Assembly: GCA_964035015.1 (NCBI GenBank)
Contig: OZ035998.1
Span: 40,914,531 to 40,978,530, forward strand
Length of the DNA: 64,000 nt
Direction of reading: 5' to 3'
From: Corallium rubrum
Taxonomy: Eukaryota > Cnidaria > Anthozoa > Scleralcyonacea > Coralliidae
The notes beneath the pieces are model-generated. The model saw only the letters and a program-made list of their open reading frames with translations, had not been told where the DNA came from and did no database searches. Positions 52,101 through 60,589 of this stretch are shown in pieces (position 1 is the first letter of the stretch; each line of letters begins with the position of its first letter). The translations under genes were made by a program, and so were the position numbers.

Positions 52101-55100
52101 TCAGTACAGGACGTTGACGTTGAGGAAACACCACTGATCTGTAAACAACTGGATTGCTGATCCCTTATGGTCAGCAGTAAACATTTTGAAGCCACTGGCG
52201 GCCATATTGGTACTCCAGGTCCAGTGTACCTTCCGGGCTTAAGAGTAGTAAGAGTTTACCGGGGGAGTCGGAAAAGCCATAAAACAATTCTCAAATGGCC
52301 ATTTACTGTTACTACTGAAAAAACATAAGAGAAATACAAGCAAATACAGTCCGAAATTGTCAACTACATACTTCAAGGCTTTGTAAAGACTTATGCTTTA
52401 ATACCAAATGTATATAGATAGTTTTATGATGAAGTTATTGACTGATTTCGTTGGTTTTTACGAGTTTCGTGATATAGCTGGCAAGTTTATCGATTACCGG
52501 GCAGAGTAAAAACTACAAAATAACACGTTTTACTGCTAAATAATACCAACAAAAGCAAAAACTAAGCTTCTAAACCTTTTACAGTAAAGAAATACCAAAT
52601 GGTTTTCCGTGTTTGGATACTCTGATCCAAACAAACACGCGGGAAATTGCGAGACTGGAGAAAAGCGTAACAAAACACGGGCCATAAAAACTTATATTTC
52701 GTATAGGAAAGCAAGAAGCTTTTACGAATAGCCATTTCCTCCCCCTCCTGTTTTATCCATGCAATATTTTTTTGCAAATGATATTTAACAGCCTAGTCCC
52801 TGGCTCTCTCTCTCTTCGCTGTTATATATTTGTTAGCATGGGCGCCCAGTGCCCGAGCGCACCTTGAGCGGTGACGTCAGACCTAGGTACCAGTCTCATC
52901 AAATAGGCGCGTGCTTTAGAACGACGGGACCAGGCTGGATATTTACAGATTGCAATATTTCAATTCGCAGGTTGCTCAAAAGATCCATTTCAAACATCGA
53001 ACTTCGCATAATGTGATGATCTAGTCAAAGTTAATATAATCAAGTTAAACTTGAACATCACATTACGTGAAATTCAACATGTCAAGTGGAACTTTTAAGC
53101 AACCTGCGAATTGCAATATTCTGGACAGGGAAACGAACATCCGGTTTAGCTGTAACACGAATCTACTTTGCTTTTGCATTAATCATTTATTTTGTAGTTT
53201 ATTCTTATAATTTTTACAGCTACAGCATCGACAATTTTCCGCATTATCATGGCAGTTTTGGCGAAGTTTTTTATTACCCTCTCATTTTCGACCATCTATG
53301 TTTGGACTGTTGAACTATTTCCGACTTTTATAAGGTGAGCGAAGTACATTTATGAATACTACACTGTGTTACAAATAAAGGAATTGTTTTCAGTCACGGA
53401 AAAGAAACATTGCCGGATAAAAATGGGGACTTGTATACATTTAACCCGGGTTCGTTGTGCGTGGTAGACTCCATTGTTTCTTGTATAAGTGTCGGGAGAT
53501 AAGAGTTTAAGAAGATCAACTTTGGTAGAAAAAAACTTTTGCCTACATGTGATATTTTTCAGAGCTATTTCAAAAACTCATTAATAATTCATGAGGAAAA
53601 TTCAAAAGAAATTAAAGTTTAATCAGTGTCTTTATATGTGATAAACATACCTTCTGATTTACATAAACTTTAGTTTTGACACAGAATAAAGACTATACAG
53701 AAGGGCCACTTAGCGGTACAACGTGTCCTCGTATTTTTATGCAAAAATATGCAGTTTACTGGCTAGGACAGCCAGTTCAGCGTGCTTATTGGCCAGAACA
53801 TGCAGTTTACTGGCTGAGCAACATGCGTAATGCGACATGCGCGGAGACAAAAACTTCAAAGGTTCCGACCCGAGTGGCCCTTCTGTATAGTCTTTATTCT
53901 GTGGTTTTGATTTTCTCGGCTCAGACAAGGTTATTTTTCAAACTTACTACGCCAATGAACTTACCAAGTGGTTCGTTTTTGAAGCCGTTCAATAAACTCG
54001 CAGTTCGTGTTTTATCTTCGTGTATTTTGGCTTCGCCTCGTGTCTTTATATCTGATAAAACACTCCTGCTCGTTTATTTAGTACAAAAAATATGCTAGGC
54101 AGTCATTTAAACTGATATTAGCTATAGATTGCAAAGCATTTTGTTATATAGCTAGAGTTTCGCTGGATACAACGATGGTTGGTTTGTGGTCACATGACCT
54201 TAGCTAAATTTCAATGTCTACCGAGCGGGCAATAATAGAGAACTTATTGCCTGCTCGGTCAATAAGTTTTCAATTGTTGACGGCTAGAACTTTGAACTCT
54301 TCACGGCATCGGGCATCCTATAAACAAAAGGTTGTTTGGCACGAAAAAAAGAATATTTATAGGTCTTCAAAGTCTTCAAAGCATGTGTGAAGATTAACTG
54401 GAGAAATGTATCGCTGTTCTTTTGTTCTGAGACTCATATTTGTTTGGTTGAAGTGAAATTACGGCCGAGCCAGGCGAAATGTTTTGGTAAGTCTTAGCGT
54501 TTGTCTTTTGTGTACTTTCCCTTGATAAACGTCGAAATTATTCAGCGAAACTCAAGCTATATAATAAAACACTTAATGTCTGATCCCTCGGGAAACAGTT
54601 AGTTTTGTTTTCCCTCGAGTCTCGATGTTTCCCTCGACTTCGTCTCGGGAAATATCAAGACTCTCGGGAAAACAAAACTAACTGTTTCCCTCGGGAGCAG
54701 ACATTAAGTGTATAATATTGTTGAAACCATGCCTTTTGGTATCATCAATTGGTCGGTGTTCTAAAACTGTGATTACAAAATATCTTGGGATTAACGAGTA
54801 TAAATTAACACGTAAACTATTGGAAATCTGAAGACAATTGCAAAAAGCTAGATTTTTAATAAGTTGTAAATGCCATACAATAAATACGTAGAGCTATGTA
54901 ATAATAAAACTGATAATAATGCAGATCAACTCTGTTTTCAATCGGCACGTTTGTAGAAATTGTATTTATTTTAATTTATTACTGGCAATTATTTCCCATA
55001 CTCTTTATTAAAAACTGTGCCGTTTTTCAGGGGCATGGCTTTATGTACATCTTCAGCAGCTGGAAGAGTGGGTTCGATATCTGCAAGTTACGTGATCTGG

Positions 55101-56004
55101 TTGGTAAGTGATGAGTAGATTTGTTTATTAATTGCCCCGGCCCTGTGATATATTGATATATATTTCAAAAACTCAATAATTCATGAGGAAAACACAAAGG
55201 AAAATCATGACCGTGACGTGTCTCTATATGTGATAGAGACACGCTCACTATTTTCACAGAATAAAGACTATACAGAAGGGCCACTTAGCGGTACAACGTG
55301 TCCTCGTATTTTTATGCAAAAATATGCAGTTTACTGGCTAGGACAGCCAGTTCAGCGTGCTTATTGGCCAGAACATGCAGTTTACTGGCTGAGCAACATG
55401 CGTAATGCGACATGCGCGGAGACAAAAACTTCAAAGGTTCCGACCCGAGTGGCCCTTCTGTATAGTCTTTATTCTGTGCTATTTTCGATGAACTTTTTCT
55501 TCGATTTTGCGGCTCAGACAACTTCATTAATTTTCTATATGAGCTTATTATATGGATAGTTTTTGAAGCCATTTAAAACATTCGCAGTACTGCTAGGCGC
55601 CTATAGGCGTTAACTCGGGCTACTTTAATAGCGGGCAAGCCTACAGACTCATTTTTGAAGCTATAATTGCGCGGATGCACTAAATACTACCAGTTAAAAA
55701 ACTTAAAATATATTTAGTTATACCCTGCGTAGAGTCTTTCAACCTTACTGATTTTAGTTATTGTCTGAGGTACCCAAACTTCACGTGTGTAGACCAGGGA
55801 CAGATGCACTATAGCAAATATGCAATAGGTGACCAGTAAAGTATATACCCGCACTCTACGTCTATGCAATCTTCATACAACATGAATTCTGATTCCATGT
55901 TTTTGCTTTAGAGCATGTTGAGAAGGCTCTTTGATTCTGCAGCACTGGTACTGTAGGTGAATGTCAGACACTGTAATCTCTATAGATTTTGGTACCATCA
56001 GCAT

Positions 56005-56078
<74 letters not shown>

Positions 56079-56097
56079 ACTGTTGATGTTATAATGG

Positions 56098-56132
<35 letters not shown>

Positions 56133-58627
56133 TCAGTGAGGAACATGACTGGTCCAAAGTGGTTTCTATGAATATATTTTTATTCAATGTATGCATCAAA
56201 ATTTATATCAAAATGAACATCAAGATATGGATAACATATACTTGTGACAAAATTGCATACTCATAGCCATAGGTTCGAAGCACTTACAACATTGAATATA
56301 AATCTAATGGATCAATAAAGCTACTGTCCATTGCCGATCTCAAACTCAAAGATACATGTAGATACAGTCGGTAAAAACACAAATGGTATATATAGAACAT
56401 ACATGTGTATACAAGCTTCCTACTCAGCATAAGTTATGCATAACAAATATAAAACTCGTTTCGTAATAAAGCACATAAATAATAATGCAAAAAATATAAA
56501 GATACTGTTAATGTCAACAAACTGTTTCCTCAAAGTCTGCCATCTTCATGAATGTTCCTTGTGTTCTCACATCTTGGATTTTGTTTGCAATAGTTTTCAT
56601 GAGGTTTTATACAGGTCCTGAGTTCAGATCAATTCAGACAGTCGTGAGCCAGATCATTGAACTGCATGTTAGTATTGCTGAAGCCATGTAGAAAACCTAT
56701 TCGGCTCAACCAAAACAATTGCTCGACCAAAGACATTAAAAAGGCCAATATAAAGATCCAGAATGTTAGCGTTTTGATCCAGAATGTTAGCGTTTTGATG
56801 AGTGATCCTCACCTCGGTATTAAATATTTATAGCATGTACAGCTTCGGCAGGGCTGGAAAACGTTTTGTATACACCGGCGAGAAGTTTATAAACAAGACA
56901 CTTGATAGCCGCATAACTGATCGCAAACACTTCCAAGCAAGCAGGCAAGAGTAATCATTCAGTAAGCTATTTATTTTCATCAGGTATATCTACGACCTCC
57001 AAATTGTGTTGAAAATATAGTAAACAAATAAGTAGGTCATGCATCACTGGATTGTCGTAGGGTTTTGTTTGATACTTTCAAAATCATCTTTGGTTAAATG
57101 TTCCAGAGTTGACAGAGGAATCTTTATCTTGCATGTAATAGATTACATATTGACCAAATTGGCTGAAGTTGTATACCTCTGATTTAACACTACCCGACTT
57201 GTAATAACAACAAGACAATGCATGGGCATTTTGAACTCACCATGACTGACGGAGGCTCAAACACTGACAAACGCTAGCTCGAGAGATATAGTCATTTGGT
57301 CGATCGTAGGTATACCTGATTTAAAGAAATAAGGAAGTGAATAATTTGAAAATCGCTGTTGCTTAGATAGCGCGGTCGGCAAATAATAGGGGAGATACTC
57401 AATTAGCAGAATTGTCATTTTAATATCTCCCCTCTATATATTCACTGTTCAAAATTGGATGCCATTTATATGTAAATTAGCCCTTAAGCGGCGGCCATTT
57501 TGTCTTCAATTTCTTGTAATGGTACACAAGAACACTTCACTTCGAACCAGTCGATCGAAAAGAAAGAAGGCACATGCACTATGTGTCATTGCCTCATTAA
57601 AGCCTGTTGGGTCAATATCGCGACGCAAAAACTATAACGACCGAAACCTAGGCTCGGCTACCACAGTGTAGCCCAAGTAATAGACCTAAAACAAAGGATG
57701 TGCACTGTGTAAGGTACGGTCCAACCTAAAATCACAGCTCATTATTATATAGGCGCTTTGAAGTTTGTCGAGTTTCCAGGCCATATCTCTATTGACTATG
57801 ATGATTATTTTTATTATTAATTAATTTATATTATCATTCATTTCGTTTCTATCCCGCATTCTGATTGGTTAATTTACCTGCAAATAACTGAGTGCAAATA
57901 ATTTTCTGCTGCAAATAATTTTATGAGCATGCGCACTAGCGATAACGCTGCTGACGGCAAATAATTTTCGTAAACATGGCGGCTAGTTCTTCAGCTATCC
58001 CAGGAAATAATCGAGAGTATTTGGAAGCATCCTTAACGACAATGTACTTCAGAAAAGAAATAGTGAAAAGGAAGTTTTAGTGAGATAAAAAGCAAGACTC
58101 GTGCCAACAAAAAGTAAGTTTTACGAAGATTTTAGTATGCCGAAGAGAGAGAGAAGAGTGGCGATCTCTTACTTCAGGCATTTCAAATTTTTAACTATTT
58201 TACGAATGATAAGTCAATTATTGAACTCGTCTATCGCAAAATATCATGATTTGTCAGTGTCTCGCTACTAGTTATTTGCCTCTGCCTTCGGCATCGGCAA
58301 GTAACTAGTAGCTCGCCACTGACAAATTATGATATTTTGCTCCGACTCGTCCAATAATTGATAATTATATTTTATATTTATATTATATTTTAGATAAGAA
58401 TCCATCCAATGCTGCCTTTTGGAATAATGGGGTTAGCCTGCCTTCAGTCGGCCATTCTAACAATGTTTCTCCCCGAAACCAATGGTCAACCAACATTGGA
58501 GACAATGGTTGACATGGAACAAAAACAAGACGGTCTTCTGTCAAATAACTTAAACGAAGAACCACCAGTCGTAAACAACAATAAACGTGATCTCGCTCAA
58601 ATGTACCTGAATAACCAGCATATATAA
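39893..58627 (+). CDS. SLC22-family organic ion transporter, gene 2 (nine coding exons)
   Basis: Tandem paralogue of gene 1, likewise a predicted twelve-helix organic ion transporter. Coding exons: 39893-40183, 41157-41385, 42123-42321, 43610-43816, 48788-48922, 49473-49567, 53220-53334, 55031-55103, 58394-58627, 525 aa in total. Every exon has the same length and phase as in gene 1. All family motifs are present: TDRFGRR, PESIRWLL, FGRKK, WTVELFPTFIR, LPETNG. Differences from gene 1 cluster in TM1, in exon 3 (TM4-TM6) and in the C-terminal tail. A family glycine in the E-x-x-G-x-x-x-R motif of exon 3 is cysteine here (EYTCKMHR). Introns are smaller than in gene 1 up to intron 4 and larger after it. 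Confidence 0.93.
40306..40482. repeat. Foldback element with GTTTACACG boundaries (gene 2 intron 1)
   Basis: GTTTACACG at 40311-40319, CGTGTAAAC at 40406-40414 and 40465-40473. Ends are AGACCCCGTTTACACGATGC and GCATCGTGTAAACAGGGTCT, nearly perfect inverted repeats over about 50 bp. Confidence 0.75.
40621..40790. repeat. Dispersed MITE-like repeat, copy A
   Basis: About 170 bp, ends GTTTTCACTCACGTGATCGG and GTGATGTAAGATGAAAAC (partial inverted repeat). Contains two GGTACACCAATATGGCCGCC blocks. A diverged copy is at 62513-62682. Confidence 0.65.
40963..41070. repeat. (CAAA)n microsatellite in gene 2 intron 1
   Basis: About 27 CAAA units, positional equivalent of the array in gene 1 intron 1. 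Confidence 0.92.
41157..41385 (+). CDS. Gene 2 exon 2
   Basis: TM2-TM3 with GGYLTDRFGRRRMFY. The extra arginine after FGRR restores the family pattern that gene 1 has as RIMYY. Acceptor TTTCAG, donor GTAGGA. Confidence 0.93.
41511..41835. repeat. Foldback element with GATTACATG boundaries (gene 2 intron 2)
   Basis: GATTACATG at 41518 and 41608 is answered by CATGTAATC at 41676 and 41823. Inside are several TTTCAGCC/GGCTGAAA words. Absent from intron 2 of gene 1. Confidence 0.7.
42123..42321 (+). CDS. Gene 2 exon 3
   Basis: TM4-TM6 region with EYTCKMHRAKIG and PNWRHF. Most diverged exon for its length (13 differences in 65). Donor GTGAGT. Confidence 0.92.
42330..42887. repeat. Nested foldback in gene 2 intron 3
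   Basis: Outer inverted repeats of about 36 bp (AGATAATGGAAGGGGAACTG near 42340, its complement near 42860). A second pair GCACAACTTGCTATGGTA / TACCATAGCAAGTTGTGC (42399 and 42562), then a third, inner pair with GTCCACACG (42677) and CGTGTGGAC (42768). Looks like one palindromic element inside another. Confidence 0.65.
43111..43585. repeat. Foldback MITE in gene 2 intron 3, with empty site in gene 1
   Basis: About 475 bp with long imperfect inverted repeats (TTTGATATGCAAATTTGACT left, AGTTGAATTTACATATCAAA right). Gene 1 has CATAGTATTGGTCATTAACA uninterrupted at about 8146-8165, where gene 2 has the element between CAT and TAACA. Confidence 0.75.
43610..43816 (+). CDS. Gene 2 exon 4
   Basis: PESIRWLL and the cytoplasmic loop. 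Seven residue changes from gene 1 but only about four silent changes. Acceptor TTGTAAG, donor GTAAGC. Confidence 0.92.
43838..43935. repeat. Inverted-repeat partner of 51991-52069, with C run
   Basis: AGAAATACATAAACGCAACG, then CCCCTCGCCCGCTTTAA and a C-rich run. The reverse complement, with a G run, is at 51991-52069 in intron 6 of the same gene. Confidence 0.7.
43936..45000. other. Unassigned part of gene 2 intron 4
   Basis: Short open frames on both strands without recognisable domains. No element ends identified. Confidence 0.4.
45010..45095. repeat. GC-rich palindromic repeat, copy 1
   Basis: GACTCCACGCGTGTCGAGAT, then TAGCACCCTCGCCCGGGCTC, then a hairpin GGGCCTTCGGCCC. An inverted copy is at 49594-49690. 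Much more GC-rich than its surroundings. Confidence 0.75.
45272..45825. repeat. Foldback element containing two 219-bp tandem palindromic units
   Basis: Ends are inverted: TTAGAATATGATCATACC near 45270 and GGTATGATCATATTCTAA near 45806-45824. Between them a 219-bp unit occurs twice in tandem (from 45332 and 45551) with a single visible difference. Each unit has a palindrome of about 110 bp (CTAGTGAGTTTATGTAACTA ... TAGTTACATAAACTCACTAG). Confidence 0.85.
45828..45968. repeat. Palindrome with GGCCTGCGGCC loop
   Basis: Arms of about 65 bp from GTTAGATAATGAACTC to GAGTTCATTATCTAAC, nearly perfect. The centre is CTCGGCCTGCGGCCCTCG. No gene in it. Confidence 0.85.
46460..46821. repeat. MITE-like element with TA-flanked inverted ends
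   Basis: Inverted ends of about 55 bp: AGGCCTGCGCTAAAC at 46465 and GTTTAGCGCAGGCC at 46804, each flanked by TA, as in Tc1/mariner relatives. The interior has many AATTTAATTCG words. Confidence 0.65.
46835..47100. repeat. Foldback with tRNA-like arms
   Basis: Left arm (minus strand) and right arm (plus strand) both read ACCGGTCATTAG ... GGTTCGAACCCTGTCTGGGG or GGCTCGAACCCTGTCTGGGG. The GGTTCGAACCC fits a polymerase III B box. The left arm also has TTAGAGCGTCCAACCGG, anticodon-arm-like. Looks like two inverted copies of a tRNA-derived repeat. Confidence 0.6.
47193..47226. repeat. (GCAT)n microsatellite
   Basis: Seven or eight GCAT units. Confidence 0.8.
47230..48787. other. Rest of gene 2 intron 4
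   Basis: No coding or RNA gene supported. Several CCAATCA words and GCCGCCATA near 48101. The last 80 nt match the end of gene 1 intron 4. Confidence 0.45.
48788..48922 (+). CDS. Gene 2 exon 5
   Basis: TM7 and start of TM8: WFTVSLVYFGVTYGS, NRYLTFALTSLIEYPAN. The PAN matches the family better than the PSN of gene 1. Confidence 0.92.
49190..49325. repeat. Degenerate foldback in gene 2 intron 5
   Basis: GATTTTAATCGG and CCGATTAAAACC, plus GCGTGTGCGG and GCGTGTGCGCCCGG, give imperfect inverted symmetry. About 135 bp, more GC-rich than its flanks. Confidence 0.45.
49473..49567 (+). CDS. Gene 2 exon 6
   Basis: RFGRKKTTAFGLVLACLAS, loop and TM9. Four differences from gene 1. Confidence 0.91.
49594..49690. 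repeat. GC-rich palindromic repeat, copy 2 (inverted)
   Basis: Reverse-oriented copy of 45010-45095, starting 27 nt after the donor site of exon 6. GGGCCGAAGGCCC hairpin core. Confidence 0.75.
49756..50985. mobile_element. Inverted-repeat DNA element (1.2 kb) in gene 2 intron 6
   Basis: Inverted ends CCATAGTGGAAAGTAGG (49763) and CCTACTTTCCACTATGG (50948), with further pairing of AGATCTCCTGCGG. The interior has repeats of GCGGCAGGATAT / GCGGTAGA. It carries a nested hAT MITE. No transposase seen. Confidence 0.65.
50231..50555. mobile_element. Non-autonomous hAT element (325 bp)
   Basis: Ends CAGGGACGTAGCCAGG and CCTGGCTACGTCCCTG, inverted. A perfect 8-bp target duplication GCCGTTGA lies at 50223-50230 and 50556-50563. 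The interior has G or C runs and the GGAAATGGCATTTCAG block seen in other repeats here. Confidence 0.9.
50986..51990. other. Unassigned part of gene 2 intron 6
   Basis: One short open frame (50883-51167) is rich in Arg, Lys and Glu but has no recognisable domain. Nothing else supported. Confidence 0.4.
51991..52069. repeat. G run plus inverted partner of 43838-43935
   Basis: About 17 G followed by TTTACAAAAATACACG and the complement of the intron 4 repeat (TTAAAGCGGGCGAGGGG). Confidence 0.7.
52070..52945. other. Unassigned part of gene 2 intron 6
   Basis: No gene or element ends identified. GGCGGCCATATTGG occurs near 52197. Confidence 0.4.
52948..53120. repeat. Foldback element before exon 7 of gene 2
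   Basis: Inverted arms: AATTCGCAGGTTGCT near 52964 and AGCAACCTGCGAATT near 53098, continuing with TTGCAATATT on the outside, and ATGTGATG / CATCACAT inside. About 170 bp, ending some 100 bp upstream of exon 7. Confidence 0.65.
53220..53334 (+). CDS. Gene 2 exon 7
   Basis: TM10 and WTVELFPTFIR. Acceptor TTTTTACAG, donor GTGAGC. Confidence 0.92.
53680..53903. mobile_element. 224-bp MITE, copy 1, with 7-bp target duplication
   Basis: Terminal inverted repeats of 31 bp starting CACAGAATAAAGACTATACA. Direct 7-bp duplication GTTTTGA on both sides (53673-53679 and 53904-53910). Identical in sequence to the copy at 55255-55478. No coding sequence; an open frame across it is incidental. Confidence 0.9.
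54568..54718. repeat. Palindrome with CGACTTCGTCTCG loop
   Basis: Arms of about 65 bp, CACTTAATGTCTG ... CAGACATTAAGTG, with TTAGTTTTGTTTTCCC and its complement inside. Confidence 0.8.
55031..55103 (+). CDS. Gene 2 exon 8
   Basis: Start of TM11, CTSSAAGRVGSISASYVIW. Five changes in 25 residues at its beginning, then identical. Confidence 0.9.
55255..55478. mobile_element. 224-bp MITE, copy 2, with 7-bp target duplication
   Basis: No difference from copy 1 by eye. Target duplication here is CTATTTT (55248-55254 and 55479-55485), so it is a separate insertion. Lies in intron 8, about 150 bp after exon 8. Confidence 0.9.
56008..56075. repeat. (CA)n microsatellite
   Basis: About 34 CA units, followed at 56101-56128 by a TA run. 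Confidence 0.95.
56130..57410. other. Unassigned part of gene 2 intron 8
   Basis: A short tandem repeat (GATCCAGAATGTTAGCGTTT at 56756 and 56777). Nothing else recognised. Confidence 0.4.
57415..57530. repeat. Dispersed direct repeat, copy 1
   Basis: About 115 bp (CATTTTAATATCTCCCCTCT to CTTCAATTTCTTGTAATGG) repeated at 60478-60587 with very few differences. Contains GCGGCGGCCATTTTG. Confidence 0.85.
58211..58366. repeat. Palindrome with GCCTTCGGC loop just upstream of exon 9
   Basis: Arms of about 60 bp: TCAATTATTGAACTCGTC and AAAATATCATGATTTGTCAG at the left return inverted at the right. Centre CTGCCTTCGGCATCGGC. Ends about 30 bp before the exon 9 acceptor. Confidence 0.8.
58394..58627 (+). 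CDS. Gene 2 exon 9 (terminal)
   Basis: TM11-TM12, LPETNGQPTLETM and the polar tail, ending TAA. The first 158 nt of the exon match gene 1 without a difference. Confidence 0.92.
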   Translation: MRIHPMLPFGIMGLACLQSAILTMFLPETNGQPTLETMVDMEQKQDGLLSNNLNEEPPVVNNNKRDLAQMYLNNQHI

Positions 58628-59060
58628 ATCGGTTTTGTTAGTCGGTAGAAAAGGCAATTATATAGTCTTTTTGAATCGGCATGCACTTTTTCTCTCTACA
58701 TGTTTTATTTATTTCATATGTAAATGTGCCTCATTTTAAAACCATATATACATATACTATAGGACTATTCCCACCGTCCTAATGACGAACGTGTTTCATG
58801 TATTTAATTCTTGTTAGTTTAATACTGTTTTGGTCTAGCGTGGGCAGACTGATATGTCGACCACAAATGTGGCGCCTGCATGCATACACATGCATTGTTC
58901 AGAATCGATGTTTATTGAAACTCGTCAACACGACCACGGTCATGGGAGATATATCCGTCCATTAAATCGAACGTCTTGTGTTTTTGAATTTCAGCCGCAA
59001 TTCCAATGAGGAAAGCTAAGATTCCTTTGTCAAGGCTAGTACAGGTAGTTGTGGTATAGT
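58628..59060. other. 3' flank of gene 2
   Basis: No gene. No clear AATAAA soon after the stop. Confidence 0.4.
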
Positions 59061-59067
59061 ATAATTT

Positions 59068-59354
59068 AAGGTGCGGTAATACAGGCAACAATTTTCTTAA
59101 GTTGCGTTGAATGTTGAAAAGCGTTGTTGCACGTATTACCACCCACCTTAAACAATGTCACGCAACAATGATTTTGTTGCAAGTTGAAATAAGTAGACCA
59201 GTTCTACTTGCTGCAATATGCTGATTCAAATTGCACTGTTGCGTGACAATTTAAGGTGGGTGGTAATACGTGTAATTTTATATTATAACAACGCTATTCA
59301 ACTTGCAACGCAACAATGTTCCAGTAATTTGTTGCTCGTATTACTTCACCTTAA
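59068..59354. repeat. Paired MITE with TTAAGGTG ends
   Basis: Ends TTAAGGTGCGGTAATAC and GTATTACTTCACCTTAA, inverted. Two further internal copies, GTATTACCACCCACCTTAA (59136) and TTAAGGTGGGTGGTAATACG (59251), are also inverted. Looks like two short elements joined head to head. Confidence 0.7.
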
Positions 59355-59357
59355 CGT

Positions 59358-59580
59358 ATATTATTAATAAGCCAGGCCACGAGTCAATAAAGGATACTAT
59401 ATACAATTGGCGACGATTCGACGAAGTAGTCAAACATGGACGAATTATTTCGCGCAAATTGGATACTACCGTTTCAGCGCGGGTTACCGGCAGAAGATAG
59501 AGGACCGAGACTTGAGAATGAGCAGGAATGGCTTTGCCATTCATGTGTTCCACCATCAAAACTTTGTAAAAATGATTAGT
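59358..59580 (+). mobile_element. LTR-retrotransposon fragment (LTR end, primer site, gag start)
   Basis: CAATAAAGGATACTATATAC followed by AATTGGCGACGATTCGACG resembles an LTR end and a TGGCGACG primer-binding site. An ATG 20-30 nt later opens a short frame. No other part of the element is present. Confidence 0.35.
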
Positions 59581-59639
59581 TTAGTGACAGTCCAAATACT
59601 AATAAGCCAAAGTTTTTATTAAATAAATAAGTTTGTAGC

Positions 59640-60255
59640 TCTATTGTAGTTTTTGTAAATATATATTTAGCTGTTATAATTTATCATTCAGAAATATATA
59701 TTTTTTACTTTTAAAAAGTTTTGTCCACATTATAGTTTTGTCCACAGTACACGTATATCAATTATCCTGTAAGGAACACGTTTGATTTTCACAACGGTTT
59801 CGAATTCACACAACTCCCGAACCTCGTGATGTGCATAGCAACCAGTATATTGCCGAGCCGTGCGCTACTTAAATACTGCCATATCTGGTCAAAAGTAAAT
59901 GGAAACGACAGCAATTCAAAAATATATAATCCTACCAAATTGTAGTGTATTCTCGAACATATAACCCCGTTCACATGAATCTGACATACACACGACCGCT
60001 GTTTTAGCGTTTTCAAATTTCCAGCTACTAACAGTTGCGTTTGTTTTTTTTGATAACAAAGTTCCTTTGGCTCTGTTTTTTCGTCTTTAGAAAACCTCTA
60101 CTAATACTTACGCACTGCTAGCTTATAATTACGTTATAACCAGATCACCCCTGGCGGGTTGGTTAACCATCTAGTTTATATATATAAGCTATTACCTGAC
60201 CCCCACGCGGGTTTACACTTTACCGTCTAGGTTTTAATCTATTACCCTGATGGTT
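59640..60255. other. Unassigned region
   Basis: AT-rich with partial repeats of GGTTTA/TAAACC near 60150-60260. No gene. Confidence 0.4.
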
Positions 60256-60261
60256 TACTGT

Positions 60262-60395
60262 CTACCTTATATAATTAACAGTTATACCATGCATGGGCTC
60301 GAGTCGTATATGAGCTCATAGCCAACGAGGCGCTTCGCCGAGTTGGCTATTAGTTCGTATACAGCGAGAGCGAATGGTATAACTGTTTTATTATA
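60262..60395. repeat. Palindrome with GGCGCTTCGCC loop
   Basis: Arms of about 55 bp: AACAGTTATACCAT and ATAGCCAAC at the left, their complements at the right. Centre GAGGCGCTTCGCCGAG. Confidence 0.8.
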
Positions 60396-60477
60396 TAGCC
60401 AAGCACTGTACAAGAGACAATGTTTGAAACAACAAACTTTGGCAACATATATATACTTCCGCAACATTCACATAGAG

Positions 60478-60587
60478 TTTCATTTTAATATCTCCCCTCT
60501 ATATATCCACTGTTCAAAATTGGATGCCATTTATATGTAAATTAGCCCTTAAGCGGCGGCCATTTTGTCTTCAATTTCTGGTAATGG
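60478..60587. repeat. Dispersed direct repeat, copy 2
   Basis: Same orientation as 57415-57530. Differs from it by TATTCACTG to TATCCACTG and few others. Confidence 0.85.
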
Positions 60588-60589
60588 GG

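Noticed and set aside
53676..54098. 140-aa frame, similar to one at 55218-55559
   Set aside because: The shared peptide is the translation of the 224-bp MITE, not a gene family.
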